From the NCBI RefSeq assembly GCF_001875655.1, contig NZ_MKEQ01000001.1, positions 1,302,001 through 1,366,000 on the forward strand: DNA of 64,000 bases, given 5' to 3'. Within the stretch, counting starts at the first letter, position 1. Each line of letters starts with the position of its first letter. The position numbers were made by a program, and so were the translations under genes. Below the pieces are notes generated by a model that was given only the letters and a program-made list of their open reading frames with translations, had not been told where the DNA came from and made no database searches. Origin of the DNA: Enterobacter hormaechei ATCC 49162. GTDB lineage: Bacteria > Pseudomonadota > Gammaproteobacteria > Enterobacterales > Enterobacteriaceae. This document shows positions 17,900-26,291 of the stretch, one piece after another.

Positions 17900-19585
17900 G
17901 TGAATATAAACGTCGCAGACTTGTTAAATGGGAATTACATCCTGTTATTATTTGTGGTACTGGCACTGGGCCTTTGTCTGGGTAAATTGCGCCTGGGTTC
18001 AGTTCAACTTGGTAATTCCATTGGCGTTTTAGTCGTCTCCCTGTTATTAGGCCAACAACATTTCAGTATTAACACGGACGCGCTTAACTTAGGTTTCATG
18101 CTGTTTATTTTTTGTGTCGGCGTGGAAGCCGGTCCGAACTTTTTTTCCATTTTTTTCCGGGACGGCAAAAATTACCTGATGCTGGCGCTGGTGATGGTCG
18201 GCAGCGCCCTGCTGATTGCGTTAGGGCTGGGCAAACTGTTTGGCTGGGACATCGGCTTAACGGCCGGTATGCTGGCAGGCTCGATGACCTCCACGCCGGT
18301 GCTTGTTGGCGCGGGGGATACGCTTCGTCATTCTGGCATGGCAGGCACCCAGCTTTCCGCCGCGCTGGATAACCTGAGTCTGGGCTATGCCCTGACCTAT
18401 CTGATTGGTCTGGTGAGCCTGATTGTGGGCGCGCGCTATCTGCCAAAACTCCAGCATCAGGATCTCCAGACCAGCGCACAGACCATCGCCCGCGAGCGCG
18501 GTCTGGACACGGACTCCAAACGTAAAGTGTACCTGCCGGTGATCCGCGCCTACCGCGTCGGGCCGGAACTGGTTGCCTGGACCGACGGGAAAAACCTGCG
18601 CGAGCTGGGGATTTACCGTCAGACTGGCTGCTATATCGAACGTATCCGTCGTAACGGCATTCTGGCGAACCCGGACGGTGACGCAGTGCTCCAGATGGGC
18701 GATGACATTGCCCTTGTCGGCTACCCGGATGCCCACGCGCGTCTCGATCCGAGCTTCCGCAACGGGAAAGAGGTGTTCGACCGCGACCTGCTGGACATGC
18801 GTATCGTCACCGAAGAGATTGTGGTGAAAAACCACAACGCCGTGGGCCGCCGTCTGGCACAACTGAAGCTGACCGACCACGGATGTTTCCTTAACCGCGT
18901 GATCCGCAGCCAGATTGAAATGCCTATCGACGATAACGTGGTGCTCAATAAAGGCGACGTGTTGCAGGTCAGCGGCGATGCCAGACGTGTTAAAACCGTT
19001 GCCGACCGTATCGGCTTTATCTCGATCCACAGCCAGGTGACGGACCTGTTAGCCTTCTGCGCCTTCTTTATTGTCGGCCTGATGATCGGGATGATCACCT
19101 TCCAGTTCAGCAACTTTAGCTTCGGCATCGGTAACGCAGCCGGTCTGCTGTTCGCGGGGATCATGCTGGGCTTCCTGCGAGCGAACCATCCCACGTTCGG
19201 CTATATCCCTCAGGGGGCGCTGAACATGGTGAAAGAGTTCGGTCTGATGGTCTTTATGGCGGGTGTCGGCTTAAGCGCCGGGAGTGGTATTGGCAACGGT
19301 CTGGGCGCTGTCGGCTGGCAGATGTTGGTTTCCGGACTTATCGTCAGCCTGGTACCGGTGGTGATCTGCTTCCTGTTCGGCGCCTACGTGCTGCGCATGA
19401 ACCGCGCCCTGCTCTTCGGCGCGATGATGGGGGCGCGCACCTGCGCACCGGCGATGGAGATCATCAGCGATACCGCGCGCAGCAATATCCCGGCGCTGGG
19501 CTATGCAGGCACGTACGCGATCGCCAACGTGCTGCTGACGCTGGCGGGTACGTTGATCATCATCATCTGGCCAGGACTCGGATAA
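17900..19585 (+). CDS. ybjL: Putative aspartate:alanine exchanger-family transporter YbjL
   Basis: This inner-membrane protein of the AAE family has 561 residues. Two hydrophobic blocks, each with about five or six spans, flank a cytoplasmic region with two TrkA_C (RCK_C) domains, roughly residues 200-380. Conserved motifs are [22 protein letters not shown] and [13 protein letters not shown] choose GTG 17900 ([15 protein letters not shown]), which matches E. coli exactly in length; 29 codons upstream in frame look non-coding. The substrate is unproven. Confidence 0.94.
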   Translation: MNINVADLLNGNYILLLFVVLALGLCLGKLRLGSVQLGNSIGVLVVSLLLGQQHFSINTDALNLGFMLFIFCVGVEAGPNFFSIFFRDGKNYLMLALVMVGSALLIALGLGKLFGWDIGLTAGMLAGSMTSTPVLVGAGDTLRHSGMAGTQLSAALDNLSLGYALTYLIGLVSLIVGARYLPKLQHQDLQTSAQTIARERGLDTDSKRKVYLPVIRAYRVGPELVAWTDGKNLRELGIYRQTGCYIERIRRNGILANPDGDAVLQMGDDIALVGYPDAHARLDPSFRNGKEVFDRDLLDMRIVTEEIVVKNHNAVGRRLAQLKLTDHGCFLNRVIRSQIEMPIDDNVVLNKGDVLQVSGDARRVKTVADRIGFISIHSQVTDLLAFCAFFIVGLMIGMITFQFSNFSFGIGNAAGLLFAGIMLGFLRANHPTFGYIPQGALNMVKEFGLMVFMAGVGLSAGSGIGNGLGAVGWQMLVSGLIVSLVPVVICFLFGAYVLRMNRALLFGAMMGARTCAPAMEIISDTARSNIPALGYAGTYAIANVLLTLAGTLIIIIWPGLG

Positions 19586-19593
19586 ATCTCAAG

Positions 19594-19614
19594 TTTGCGT
19601 GTGACGCAAAAAAT
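19594..19614 (+). terminator. Weak hairpin after ybjL
   Basis: TTTGCGT GTG ACGCAAA is a perfect 7-bp stem with a 3-base loop, 8 bases after the ybjL stop. It is followed by AAATTTTC rather than a clean T-run, so termination strength is doubtful. Confidence 0.4.
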
Positions 19615-19628
19615 TTTCGTTACGCGCA

Positions 19629-19656
19629 GAACTTTTTTCGCAGGGTGCAGTCATAA
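19629..19656 (+). promoter_or_regulatory. Sigma-E promoter of rybB
   Basis: GAACTT (19629-19634, inside AGAACTTTTTT) and TCATAA (19651-19656) are separated by 16 bases. This fits the RpoE consensus GGAACTT-N15/16-TCnnA. The predicted start at 19662 is 6 bases after the -10 element and coincides with the first base of RybB. Confidence 0.8.
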
Positions 19657-19661
19657 CTAGT

Positions 19662-19740
19662 GCCACTGCTTTTCTTTGATGTCCCCAATTTGTGGAGCCC
19701 ATCAACCCCGCCGTTTTGGTTCAAGGTTGATGGGTTTTTT
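19662..19740 (+). ncRNA. rybB: RybB small RNA
   Basis: This is a 79-nt Hfq-dependent sRNA that represses outer-membrane porin mRNAs on envelope stress. The 5' seed GCCACTGCTTTTCTTTGATG is the conserved targeting region. The 3' part is the terminator hairpin CCCATCAACC...GGTTGATGGG followed by TTTTTT. Length and position next to ybjL agree with E. coli. A sigma-E promoter lies directly upstream. Confidence 0.96.
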
Positions 19741-19931
19741 GTTGTCTGAAATTCTATGATTCAGAAAATCAACTAATTACAACCCCGCTTTCTTATGTTG
19801 TGCGCTAGCACGAATGCCTTTCTGAACAAAATGCACTTCCCCTCACTCTTTTCCCTTTCTTGCTCAAGAAAACCATCGCACTCAGGCAGCAAATGAATAA
19901 AATCAGGAAAAAGGTCAGTAAGGAAAGCCAC

Positions 19932-20531
19932 ATGTTCGATTTTTATCCCGAGAAAATCTACAGTCGAGTGGAAGTAATGGGTAAACCATCACCAGTTCCG
20001 CCAGTGAATGGTGTCTACTTCTGGTGGTTCAAGGAAATACCGCCAGGTGTGCCGACCGATGGCTGTATTACCTATGCCGCGTACACGCTGCTTTATGTAG
20101 GTATTTCACCCGACCAACGAGGGAAACCTAACAGCCGTTCAAATTTAAGAACACGTATCAAAACGCATTACAGCGGTAATGCAGCTGGCTCCACACTTAG
20201 GCGCACACTTGGCGTGCTATTAAGCAGTGTAAGTAGTTTCCCCCTGCGCCGCGTTGGATCTGGCTCCAGAATGACATTTACGCATCCAGGCGAGCAGTGG
20301 CTTGATGTCTGGATGGAAAACAATGCCAAAGTTCACTGGTTCCCTGCTGAAGCGCCCTGGAAACTTGAAGACACGCTGATCGCATCGCTTTCCTTACCAT
20401 TGAATATCCAAGGAAATGCTCATGACTTTAAAATGACGCTTTCAGGAATGCGAAGTAAGGCTGCTGCGCAGGCAAGATTGATGGAGATTGCTGATGAGAG
20501 AGGTTTCAGAAGGAGATTGGCAGCGCAGTGA
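19932..20531 (+). CDS. GIY-YIG nuclease-superfamily protein (accessory, uncharacterised)
   Basis: This 199-residue soluble protein has GIY-YIG landmarks. The first strand is GVYFWWF (Gly27-Tyr29) and the second is LLYVGIS (Tyr55-Gly57). A basic helix follows, with Arg73, Arg75, His79 and Arg90-Arg91. A glutamate before an Asn (KLEDTLIASLSLPLNIQGN: Glu146, Asn158, Asn162) would bind the metal. I use ATG 19932, 6-8 bases after AAGGA; the frame is open from TTG 19860. GC content is below the flanks. It lies between rybB and a second GIY-YIG protein, in an island absent from E. coli K-12. The substrate is unknown; phage defence or mobile-element origin is inference. Confidence 0.75.
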   Translation: MFDFYPEKIYSRVEVMGKPSPVPPVNGVYFWWFKEIPPGVPTDGCITYAAYTLLYVGISPDQRGKPNSRSNLRTRIKTHYSGNAAGSTLRRTLGVLLSSVSSFPLRRVGSGSRMTFTHPGEQWLDVWMENNAKVHWFPAEAPWKLEDTLIASLSLPLNIQGNAHDFKMTLSGMRSKAAAQARLMEIADERGFRRRLAAQ

Positions 20532-21068
20532 CATGATAGATCTCCAGTGCAACTTGCCTATCAAAATCATTAGACTGATTATTCATGCAATTTTCGGGTG
20601 AGATTGTATGCGCTGGATTTTTGTAGGTGACGCCAAAAGCAAACATATGTTTATGCTTCATTAATGTATGATTGTGCAACCTATCATTCTAAACTGTCAC
20701 CTAGTATGCAAACATTAATGGTGTTTGTACAAGGGGGAATGTACCCGCAGGGTATGAGTTTACTTAAAGTATATCGTATAGGTGTGACATTTATTTTTAG
20801 ATATCTACCCGCATACTCAGTGTTTCACTTAAGGAGAGCACAATACGTTAAAGTCGTTTCACTGAACATCAAATAACCAACATAAATAAGTCGATTGGGC
20901 ACTGTTTGATCAAAAAAATTGGAATCTTTTCTGTTAGACTAACTGTCCCAAAAACCACGTTCAATATTTATATATCAGAAACGTTTTGGGCTAATTTTTC
21001 AAATTTTAAACTTGCTGCATACTATGGAGCATTCTAGTTTAACACTGTTAGAATTAAAGGATTTTGAA
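20532..21068. other. AT-rich intergenic region in the nuclease island (537 bp)
   Basis: This region is very AT-rich. A 70-codon open frame (20664-20876) is present but has no convincing ribosome binding site or recognisable product, so I do not call it. The segment 20930-21060 (TTTTCTGTTAGACTAACTG and onward) probably holds the promoter of the next gene. There is no obvious terminator for the upstream gene. Confidence 0.5.
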
Positions 21069-22745
21069 ATGGATTTATTTCTCGTTGTGGTTTTACTATT
21101 AGCCTTATCCGCCCCAATACTGGCTGTCATTCTGCTCAAGAAGAACAAACAGCATAAGGTGGAAGTTGAAAAGCTGAACCATCAAAACATCACTCTTTCG
21201 CATGAACTAAGTGAAAACCAGGAACGTTTAGCGCAGGCTATTCGAGAACACTCTGAACTGGAAGGAAAAGCAGCTTCGCTGTGGCAGTATGAGGAGTTGC
21301 ATAGCGCAGTTCTCGAAGCTGAGAAAAAAATTAAAACCGCGGATTCTATTGCGACAAATAAAATTAATGAAGCGCAACTTAAAGCCTCAAGCGTTATTTT
21401 AGAAGCAAATAACCATGCCCGATTAACAATTAGCAATGCCAACAATGAAGCCACCATCATCACTAAAGAAGCCCGTAACGCTCGATTAAAAGCCAAAGAA
21501 AAATTAGATAATGCTAATAGTAGAGCCGACGAGCTGATATCCAATGCAAACGATAATGCCGTTAACATAATCACAGATGCAGAGAACCGAGCAAAACAAA
21601 TCGCCGGTTCTGCATATGAGGCGAAAGAGTTCGCGGAGACTTACCAGGCTGTGGCTAAGTCAATGAAAAATAAAATTGAAGGATACGGTGATGAATGGAT
21701 AATTCCAAATAGAAGCGTTTTGGACGAGCTAGCAGACAATTATGAATTTACTGATGCGGGGAAAGAACTGCAAAAAACCAAAGAGTTAACCAGGTCTCTT
21801 ATCAAAACAAGCAAAGCGGCAAGCTGTGAGTATGTCGAATCTAACAGACGAAACACCGCAATAAAATTTGTACTAGATGCTTTTAATGGAAAGGTTGATA
21901 GCACCCTTTCAAAAATTAAACATAACAATTATGGTAAATTATCTCAAGAAATTAAAGATGCTTTTGAGCTTGTGAATTTTAATGGCTCTGCTTTTAGATC
22001 CGCCAGGATTACTGATATATACTTACAGGCCCGTCTCAATGAGCTTAAATGGGGAGTGGCTGTAAATGAAATCATGCTTGAAGAAAAAGAAGAACAAAGA
22101 CGAATCAAAGAGCAATTGCGTGAAGAAGAGAAAGCGCGTCGCGAGTACGAAAAAGCGATTAAAGAAGCTGAAAAAGAAGAAAAAGCAATTCAACAGGCCA
22201 TTGAGAAAGCGACTAAAGAACTGATGCTCGCAGGTGAAGAACAACGTTTAGCCCTCGAAGAGAAACTAGCTGAACTACAAATTAAATACGAAGAAGCTGA
22301 AGCCAAAAACCAGCGAGCCATTTCGATGGCGCAGCAAACACGATCAGGTCATGTATATGTGATAAGTAACATCGGTTCCTTTGGCGAAAACGTTTATAAG
22401 ATTGGAATGACACGCCGACTTGAACCACTTGATCGAGTTCGTGAGCTTGGGGATGCCAGCGTACCATTCTCATTCGATGTGCATGCAATGATCTACAGTG
22501 ATGATGCCCCTTCGCTTGAAAATCACCTTCATAAAGTTTTTAATGATAAACAGGTAAACAAAGTTAATTCACGTAAAGAGTTCTTTAATGTTGGTATTAA
22601 AGATATTAAATCTACAATTCAAAAAATGAATATTGATGCACACTGGACGATGTTTGCAGAGGCAAAGGAATACAGAGAATCTTTAGCTATTGAGAATGAG
22701 CGCAACGCAGCATTTATAGATAATGATGAGTTAGTTGTTGCATAA
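21069..22745 (+). CDS. Membrane-anchored DUF4041 + GIY-YIG protein (SNIPE-like candidate)
   Basis: The protein has 558 residues. An N-terminal membrane span is seen at about residues 2-23 (LFLVVVLLLALSAPILAVILL), followed by a long Ala/Asn-rich coiled coil (25-200). A DUF4041-type region runs from about 204 to 345 (GDEWIIPNRSVLDELADNY, then FRSARITDIYLQARLNELKWG). A charged Lys/Glu helix (345-420) leads to a C-terminal T5orf172/MUG113 GIY-YIG domain: GHVYVISN near 427, YKIGMTRR, ENHLHKVF and SRKEFFNV. I start at ATG 21069 because AAAGGA lies 7 bases upstream and the span begins at once; the frame opens at 21012. The order of parts matches what I recall of SNIPE, a membrane nuclease attacking phage DNA during injection. 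Phage defence is inferred, not shown. Confidence 0.8.
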   Translation: MDLFLVVVLLLALSAPILAVILLKKNKQHKVEVEKLNHQNITLSHELSENQERLAQAIREHSELEGKAASLWQYEELHSAVLEAEKKIKTADSIATNKINEAQLKASSVILEANNHARLTISNANNEATIITKEARNARLKAKEKLDNANSRADELISNANDNAVNIITDAENRAKQIAGSAYEAKEFAETYQAVAKSMKNKIEGYGDEWIIPNRSVLDELADNYEFTDAGKELQKTKELTRSLIKTSKAASCEYVESNRRNTAIKFVLDAFNGKVDSTLSKIKHNNYGKLSQEIKDAFELVNFNGSAFRSARITDIYLQARLNELKWGVAVNEIMLEEKEEQRRIKEQLREEEKARREYEKAIKEAEKEEKAIQQAIEKATKELMLAGEEQRLALEEKLAELQIKYEEAEAKNQRAISMAQQTRSGHVYVISNIGSFGENVYKIGMTRRLEPLDRVRELGDASVPFSFDVHAMIYSDDAPSLENHLHKVFNDKQVNKVNSRKEFFNVGIKDIKSTIQKMNIDAHWTMFAEAKEYRESLAIENERNAAFIDNDELVVA

Positions 22746-23122
22746 AATATCGTCGTCATAATATGACCTGGCATACTAATGATACGCCAGGTCATATCGT
22801 AATCTCTGCTTCTCTCCCGCCATCATCAAGCCGCAGCCGAAGGTCTTCCGCCATATGGCATTGCTCAGCGAATCCGGGCTAGTTATCGACCGTTGTGAGG
22901 ATAAATGGATCCACTAACGTCTCTCTCCCAACATGCCTGCATGGGCGGCAACCGTTATCGACAACAGTTGGAACTGCCTGCGGGAAAAGACGTGCATGAA
23001 GATGAAAACCGGATTCCTGGCTCGTGCTGACCACAACATATCCATAAAAACAGATATAATGCAGCAAAAGATGTTTTTGGCAGGGGCTACGTCTCTCCTT
23101 CACACCGTTATGAGTCACTGAT
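22746..23122. other. Non-coding stretch between nuclease island and arsC (377 bp)
   Basis: A perfect hairpin lies at its left end (listed separately). The rest has a 62-codon frame (22933-23121) ending one base before the arsC ATG, without recognisable similarity or a clear ribosome binding site. GTTATCGAC occurs twice (near 22880 and 22952). I recognise no integrase, att site or arsR/arsB remnant. Confidence 0.5.
22761..22797 (+). repeat. Perfect 12-bp inverted repeat after the DUF4041 gene
   Basis: ATATGACCTGGC (22761-22772) and GCCAGGTCATAT (22786-22797) are perfect complements around a 13-base loop, 15 bases after the gene's stop codon. There is no T-run after it. It could be a terminator-like mRNA 3' end, a protein-binding palindrome or an insertion scar. 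Confidence 0.7.
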
Positions 23123-23554
23123 ATGAGCCACATCACCATTTATCACAACCCCGCCTGCGGCACGTCGCGCAATACGCTGGAGATGATCCGCAACAGCGGT
23201 ACGGAACCAGAGATTATTCTCTATCTGGAAAACCCGCCGTCACGCGATCAACTGACCACGCTGATTGCAGACATGGGGATTTCCGTGTGCGATCTGCTGC
23301 GTAAAAACGTCGAACCTTATGAGCAACTGGGCCTTGCACAGGGACCTTTCACCGACGACCAGCTTATCGATTTCATGCTGCAATACCCTATTCTTATTAA
23401 CCGTCCGATTGTGGTAACGCCGCTGGGCACCCGTCTGTGCCGCCCTTCTGAGGTCGTGCTCGACATCCTTCCAGACGCGCAAAAAGGGGCATTTACGAAG
23501 GAAGATGGTGAAGTCGTCGTTGACGCCAGCGGGAAAAAAATTTCCCGGCAGTAG
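23123..23554 (+). CDS. arsC: Arsenate reductase, glutaredoxin-dependent (ArsC family)
   Basis: This enzyme reduces arsenate to arsenite using GSH and glutaredoxin. The 143 residues are close to plasmid R773 ArsC (141). The catalytic Cys12 is in HNPACGTSRNTL, and the arginines of the arsenate pocket are in the family positions (INRPIV and GTRLCRPSE). No arsR, arsB or arsA is adjacent, so it is a solitary copy. The start is unusual: no good ribosome binding site is seen, and a short upstream frame ends one base before the ATG, which may allow coupling. It converges on rcdA. Confidence 0.92.
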   Translation: MSHITIYHNPACGTSRNTLEMIRNSGTEPEIILYLENPPSRDQLTTLIADMGISVCDLLRKNVEPYEQLGLAQGPFTDDQLIDFMLQYPILINRPIVVTPLGTRLCRPSEVVLDILPDAQKGAFTKEDGEVVVDASGKKISRQ

Positions 23555-23574
23555 GCGTAGTTGGGCGAGCGCTA

Positions 23575-24126
23575 TCAGACGGTATCCTCGCCCGCAATCC
23601 TCCCCACCATCGTCCGGATCTCCTCACGGGATAACGGCGCCCGATCGGTCACAAAATGCAGCGTCATCCCTTCGATAAACGCATCAAGCGCGCGGGCGGT
23701 GGCCGGATCAAACCACTGCTCCAGCGTAGTCTGGCTCATCTTCATCCAGTCCTGCATGACCGTTTTCAGCGCGGCGCTGCGGTGCATAAAGGCGTACAAC
23801 TGATACATCAGCGCCATATTGTGTGGCGTGGTCACGGCGGAGCTGTGGATCAGCGTGGTAATGGCCTCGCACGCCCTCTCCCGCCCGGTCACCCCCGCGA
23901 AGAAATCCCGGTACTGCTGAGACATCTGCTGCGTAAACCACGTGAACGCCTCCTCCAGAAGCGACTCCATCCCGTCGAAATAGTAGGTCATCGACCCCAG
24001 CGGCACGCCTGCGCAGGTGGCAATCTTGCGGTGCGTGACGGCATGAATACCGTGTTCAGCAATGGTGTCCAGCGTCGCCTGGAGTATCTTCTCGCGGCGG
24101 TTAGGGTCGTTCGGTGGTCTGCTCAT
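23575..24126 (-). CDS. rcdA: TetR-family regulator RcdA (YbjK)
   Basis: This DNA-binding regulator has 183 residues (178 in E. coli). The N-terminal TetR helix-turn-helix is [40 protein letters not shown]. In E. coli RcdA activates the biofilm regulator gene csgD and other stress genes. The start is ATG 24126. It is divergent from ybjJ, with a palindrome TGTAC-AAAT-GTACA between them that is a natural autoregulatory operator. In E. coli rybB lies next to it; here an island separates them. Confidence 0.94.
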   Translation of the reverse strand: MSRPPNDPNRREKILQATLDTIAEHGIHAVTHRKIATCAGVPLGSMTYYFDGMESLLEEAFTWFTQQMSQQYRDFFAGVTGRERACEAITTLIHSSAVTTPHNMALMYQLYAFMHRSAALKTVMQDWMKMSQTTLEQWFDPATARALDAFIEGMTLHFVTDRAPLSREEIRTMVGRIAGEDTV

Positions 24127-24145
24127 AAAATCCTCATCCGGTTTA

Positions 24146-24159
24146 TGTACAAATGTACA
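24146..24159. promoter_or_regulatory. Palindromic operator candidate between rcdA and ybjJ
   Basis: TGTACAAATGTACA has 5-bp perfect arms and sits 20 bases upstream of rcdA and 50 bases upstream of ybjJ. A half-site (TTGTACTT) follows near 24186. TetR regulators commonly bind such palindromes in divergent promoters, so RcdA binding is the likely reading. Confidence 0.55.
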
Positions 24160-24208
24160 CAAAGTTGCTAGTGTTGTCGCTATTGTTGTACTTCTGGTGC
24201 TTATCCCA

Positions 24209-25423
24209 ATGACGCTAACTTCTCCTCGCAAAGCCCTGCATCTGCGCATGTGGGCGCTGTTTATGTTCTTCTTCATCCCCGGACTGCTGATGGCTTCCTG
24301 GGCGACGCGTACCCCGGCAATCCGCGATACGCTGTCCGTCTCGACGGCGGAGATGGGGATCGTGCTGTTTGGTCTGTCGATTGGCTCGATGAGCGGCATC
24401 CTCTGCTCGGCCTGGCTGGTGAAGCGCTTTGGCACGCGCGCGGTGATCCGCACCACCATGTGCTGTGCAGTAGCAGGTATGCTCGGTCTGAGCGTGGCGC
24501 TGTGGTTCGCCTCGCCGCTGATGTTTGCCCTTGGGCTGATGGTGTTTGGCGGCAGCTTTGGTGCGGCTGAAGTGGCCATTAACGTGGAAGGGGCCGCCGT
24601 CGAACAGGCGATGAACAAAACGGTACTGCCGATGATGCATGGCTTTTACAGTCTCGGCACGCTGGCGGGCGCGGGCGTGGGGATGGGGCTGACGGCGCTG
24701 GGCATCGCGGCCAATGTGCACATTTTACTGGCGGCGCTGGTCTGCATTATCCCGATCCTCACTGGCATCAGGGCCATTCCCGCCGGTACGGGACAAAACG
24801 CCTCGGACGAACAGAAATCTGCGGCAAAAGGATTGCCCTTCTATCGTGATTTCCAGCTGATGCTGATTGGCGTGGTGGTGCTTGCAATGGCATTTGCTGA
24901 AGGCTCCGCCAACGACTGGCTACCGTTGCTGATGGTGGATGGGCACGGATTTAGCCCCACCTCCGGCTCGCTGATTTACGCCGGGTTTACGCTCGGTATG
25001 ACCGTCGGACGTTTTACCGGCGGCTGGTTTATCGACCGCTACAGCCGCGTGGCGGTCGTCCGTGCCAGCGCCCTGCTGGGCGGGCTGGGCATCGCGATGA
25101 TTATCTTTGTGGATGTGGACTGGATTGCTGGTGTGTCGGTGATCCTGTGGGGACTGGGCGCCTCCCTTGGCTTCCCGCTGACCATTTCCGCGGCCAGCGA
25201 TACCGGCCCGGATGCGCCGACGCGCGTAAGCGTCGTGGCGACCACGGGCTACCTTGCTTTTCTGGTGGGGCCACCGCTGCTTGGGTTCCTCGGTGAGCAC
25301 TACGGGTTACGCAGCGCGATGCTGGTGGTATTAGGGTTAGTGATTATTGCCGCCCTGGTGGCGCGCGCGGTGGCAAAACCGGAAGCAGAACCAACGTCAA
25401 TGGAGAAGGGATATGAGCGTTAA
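24209..25423 (+). CDS. ybjJ: Putative MFS transporter YbjJ
   Basis: This 12-span major facilitator has 404 residues (402 in E. coli) and no known substrate. The conserved core includes [40 protein letters not shown] and [20 protein letters not shown]. The start is ATG 24209 (MTLTSPRK); the frame is open further into the divergent rcdA, which is not believable. It overlaps ybjI by 11 bases. Confidence 0.93.
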   Translation: MTLTSPRKALHLRMWALFMFFFIPGLLMASWATRTPAIRDTLSVSTAEMGIVLFGLSIGSMSGILCSAWLVKRFGTRAVIRTTMCCAVAGMLGLSVALWFASPLMFALGLMVFGGSFGAAEVAINVEGAAVEQAMNKTVLPMMHGFYSLGTLAGAGVGMGLTALGIAANVHILLAALVCIIPILTGIRAIPAGTGQNASDEQKSAAKGLPFYRDFQLMLIGVVVLAMAFAEGSANDWLPLLMVDGHGFSPTSGSLIYAGFTLGMTVGRFTGGWFIDRYSRVAVVRASALLGGLGIAMIIFVDVDWIAGVSVILWGLGASLGFPLTISAASDTGPDAPTRVSVVATTGYLAFLVGPPLLGFLGEHYGLRSAMLVVLGLVIIAALVARAVAKPEAEPTSMEKGYER

Positions 25424-26225
25424 ACTGATTGCAGTCGACATGGATGGCTCCTTCCTGAGCGATGCAAAAACCTATAACCGCGCGCGTTTTCTGGCGCAGT
25501 ACGCGCGCATGAAAGCGCAAGGCATCCGTTTTGTGGTCGCCAGCGGAAACCAGTACTACCAGCTGATCTCATTTTTCCCGGAGATCGCCCATGAAATCGC
25601 CTTCGTCGCCGAAAACGGCGGCTGGGTGGTGGATGCGGGCGAAGATGTGTTTAACGGCGAGCTGTCGAAAGAGCACTTCCTGACCGTCGCCACCCTGCTA
25701 AACGACGTGCCCGGCATTGAAATCATTGCCTGTGGAAAAAACAGCGCCTACACGCTGAAAACGTATGACGACCTCTTTAAAGAGATCGCCGCGAAATACT
25801 ATCACCGCCTTGAAAGCGTCAGCAGCTTTGACAACCTCAACGATATTTTCTTCAAGTTCGGGCTTAACGTCTCTGATGACGAAATACCGCGCATTCAGGC
25901 GCTGCTGCATGAGAAGCTTGGCGACATCATGGTGCCGGTGACCACGGGACACGGCAGTATCGACCTGATTATCCCCGGCGTGCACAAGGCTAACGGTCTG
26001 CGGATCCTGCAAGCGCGCTGGGGCATTGACGACAGCGAGGTGGTGGCCTTTGGCGACAGCGGTAACGACGTGGAGATGTTGCGACAGGCTGGGTTTGGCT
26101 TCGCGATGGCCAATGCCAGACCGCATATTAAAGCGGTGGCCCGCTATGAAGCGCCAAATAATAATGACGAAGGGGTGCTGGACGTGATTGATAAGGTGCT
26201 GGACGGGAAGGCGCCGTTTAATTGA
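25413..26225 (+). CDS. ybjI: HAD phosphatase YbjI (flavin-pathway phosphatase)
   Basis: This is a Cof-type HAD phosphatase of 270 residues. E. coli YbjI dephosphorylates FMN and 5-amino-6-(5-phosphoribitylamino)uracil. The motifs are DMDGS (nucleophile Asp near residue 9; the usual Thr is Ser here), [10 protein letters not shown], Lys in HKANGL and [10 protein letters not shown]. The start ATG 25413 follows GGAGAAGGG. It is a paralogue of YbiV at 48069-48884. Confidence 0.93.
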   Translation: MSVKLIAVDMDGSFLSDAKTYNRARFLAQYARMKAQGIRFVVASGNQYYQLISFFPEIAHEIAFVAENGGWVVDAGEDVFNGELSKEHFLTVATLLNDVPGIEIIACGKNSAYTLKTYDDLFKEIAAKYYHRLESVSSFDNLNDIFFKFGLNVSDDEIPRIQALLHEKLGDIMVPVTTGHGSIDLIIPGVHKANGLRILQARWGIDDSEVVAFGDSGNDVEMLRQAGFGFAMANARPHIKAVARYEAPNNNDEGVLDVIDKVLDGKAPFN

Positions 26226-26237
26226 TTCCGTGCGCTC

Positions 26238-26286
26238 TGGTGTCCTCTCCCCTTACCCAGGCCCTCTCCCCAAAGGGGAGAGGGAT
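26238..26286. repeat. CCCTCTCCC-type REP element between ybjI and mdfA
   Basis: CCCTCTCCCC AAAG GGGAGAGGG forms a perfect hairpin preceded by the degenerate CCTCTCCCCTTACCCAGG shoulder. It lies between convergent genes and may terminate both. Confidence 0.8.
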
Positions 26287-26291
26287 AAAGA

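Noticed and set aside
20664..20876. 70-codon frame in the island gap
   Set aside because: It has no convincing ribosome binding site and no recognisable motif, and its composition is like the surrounding AT-rich non-coding DNA.
21740..21928. Minus-strand frames inside the DUF4041 gene
   Set aside because: They are short and lack start signals, and they arise from the repetitive coiled-coil coding sequence.
22933..23121. 62-codon frame ending just before arsC
   Set aside because: It looks like an open frame by chance. I could not relate it to ArsR, ArsB or any family; it is mentioned only as a possible coupling leader.
19741..23122. Search for direct repeats or an integrase that would mark a genomic island
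   Set aside because: No matching repeats were found by eye at the two ends and no recombinase gene is present, so I do not call att sites.
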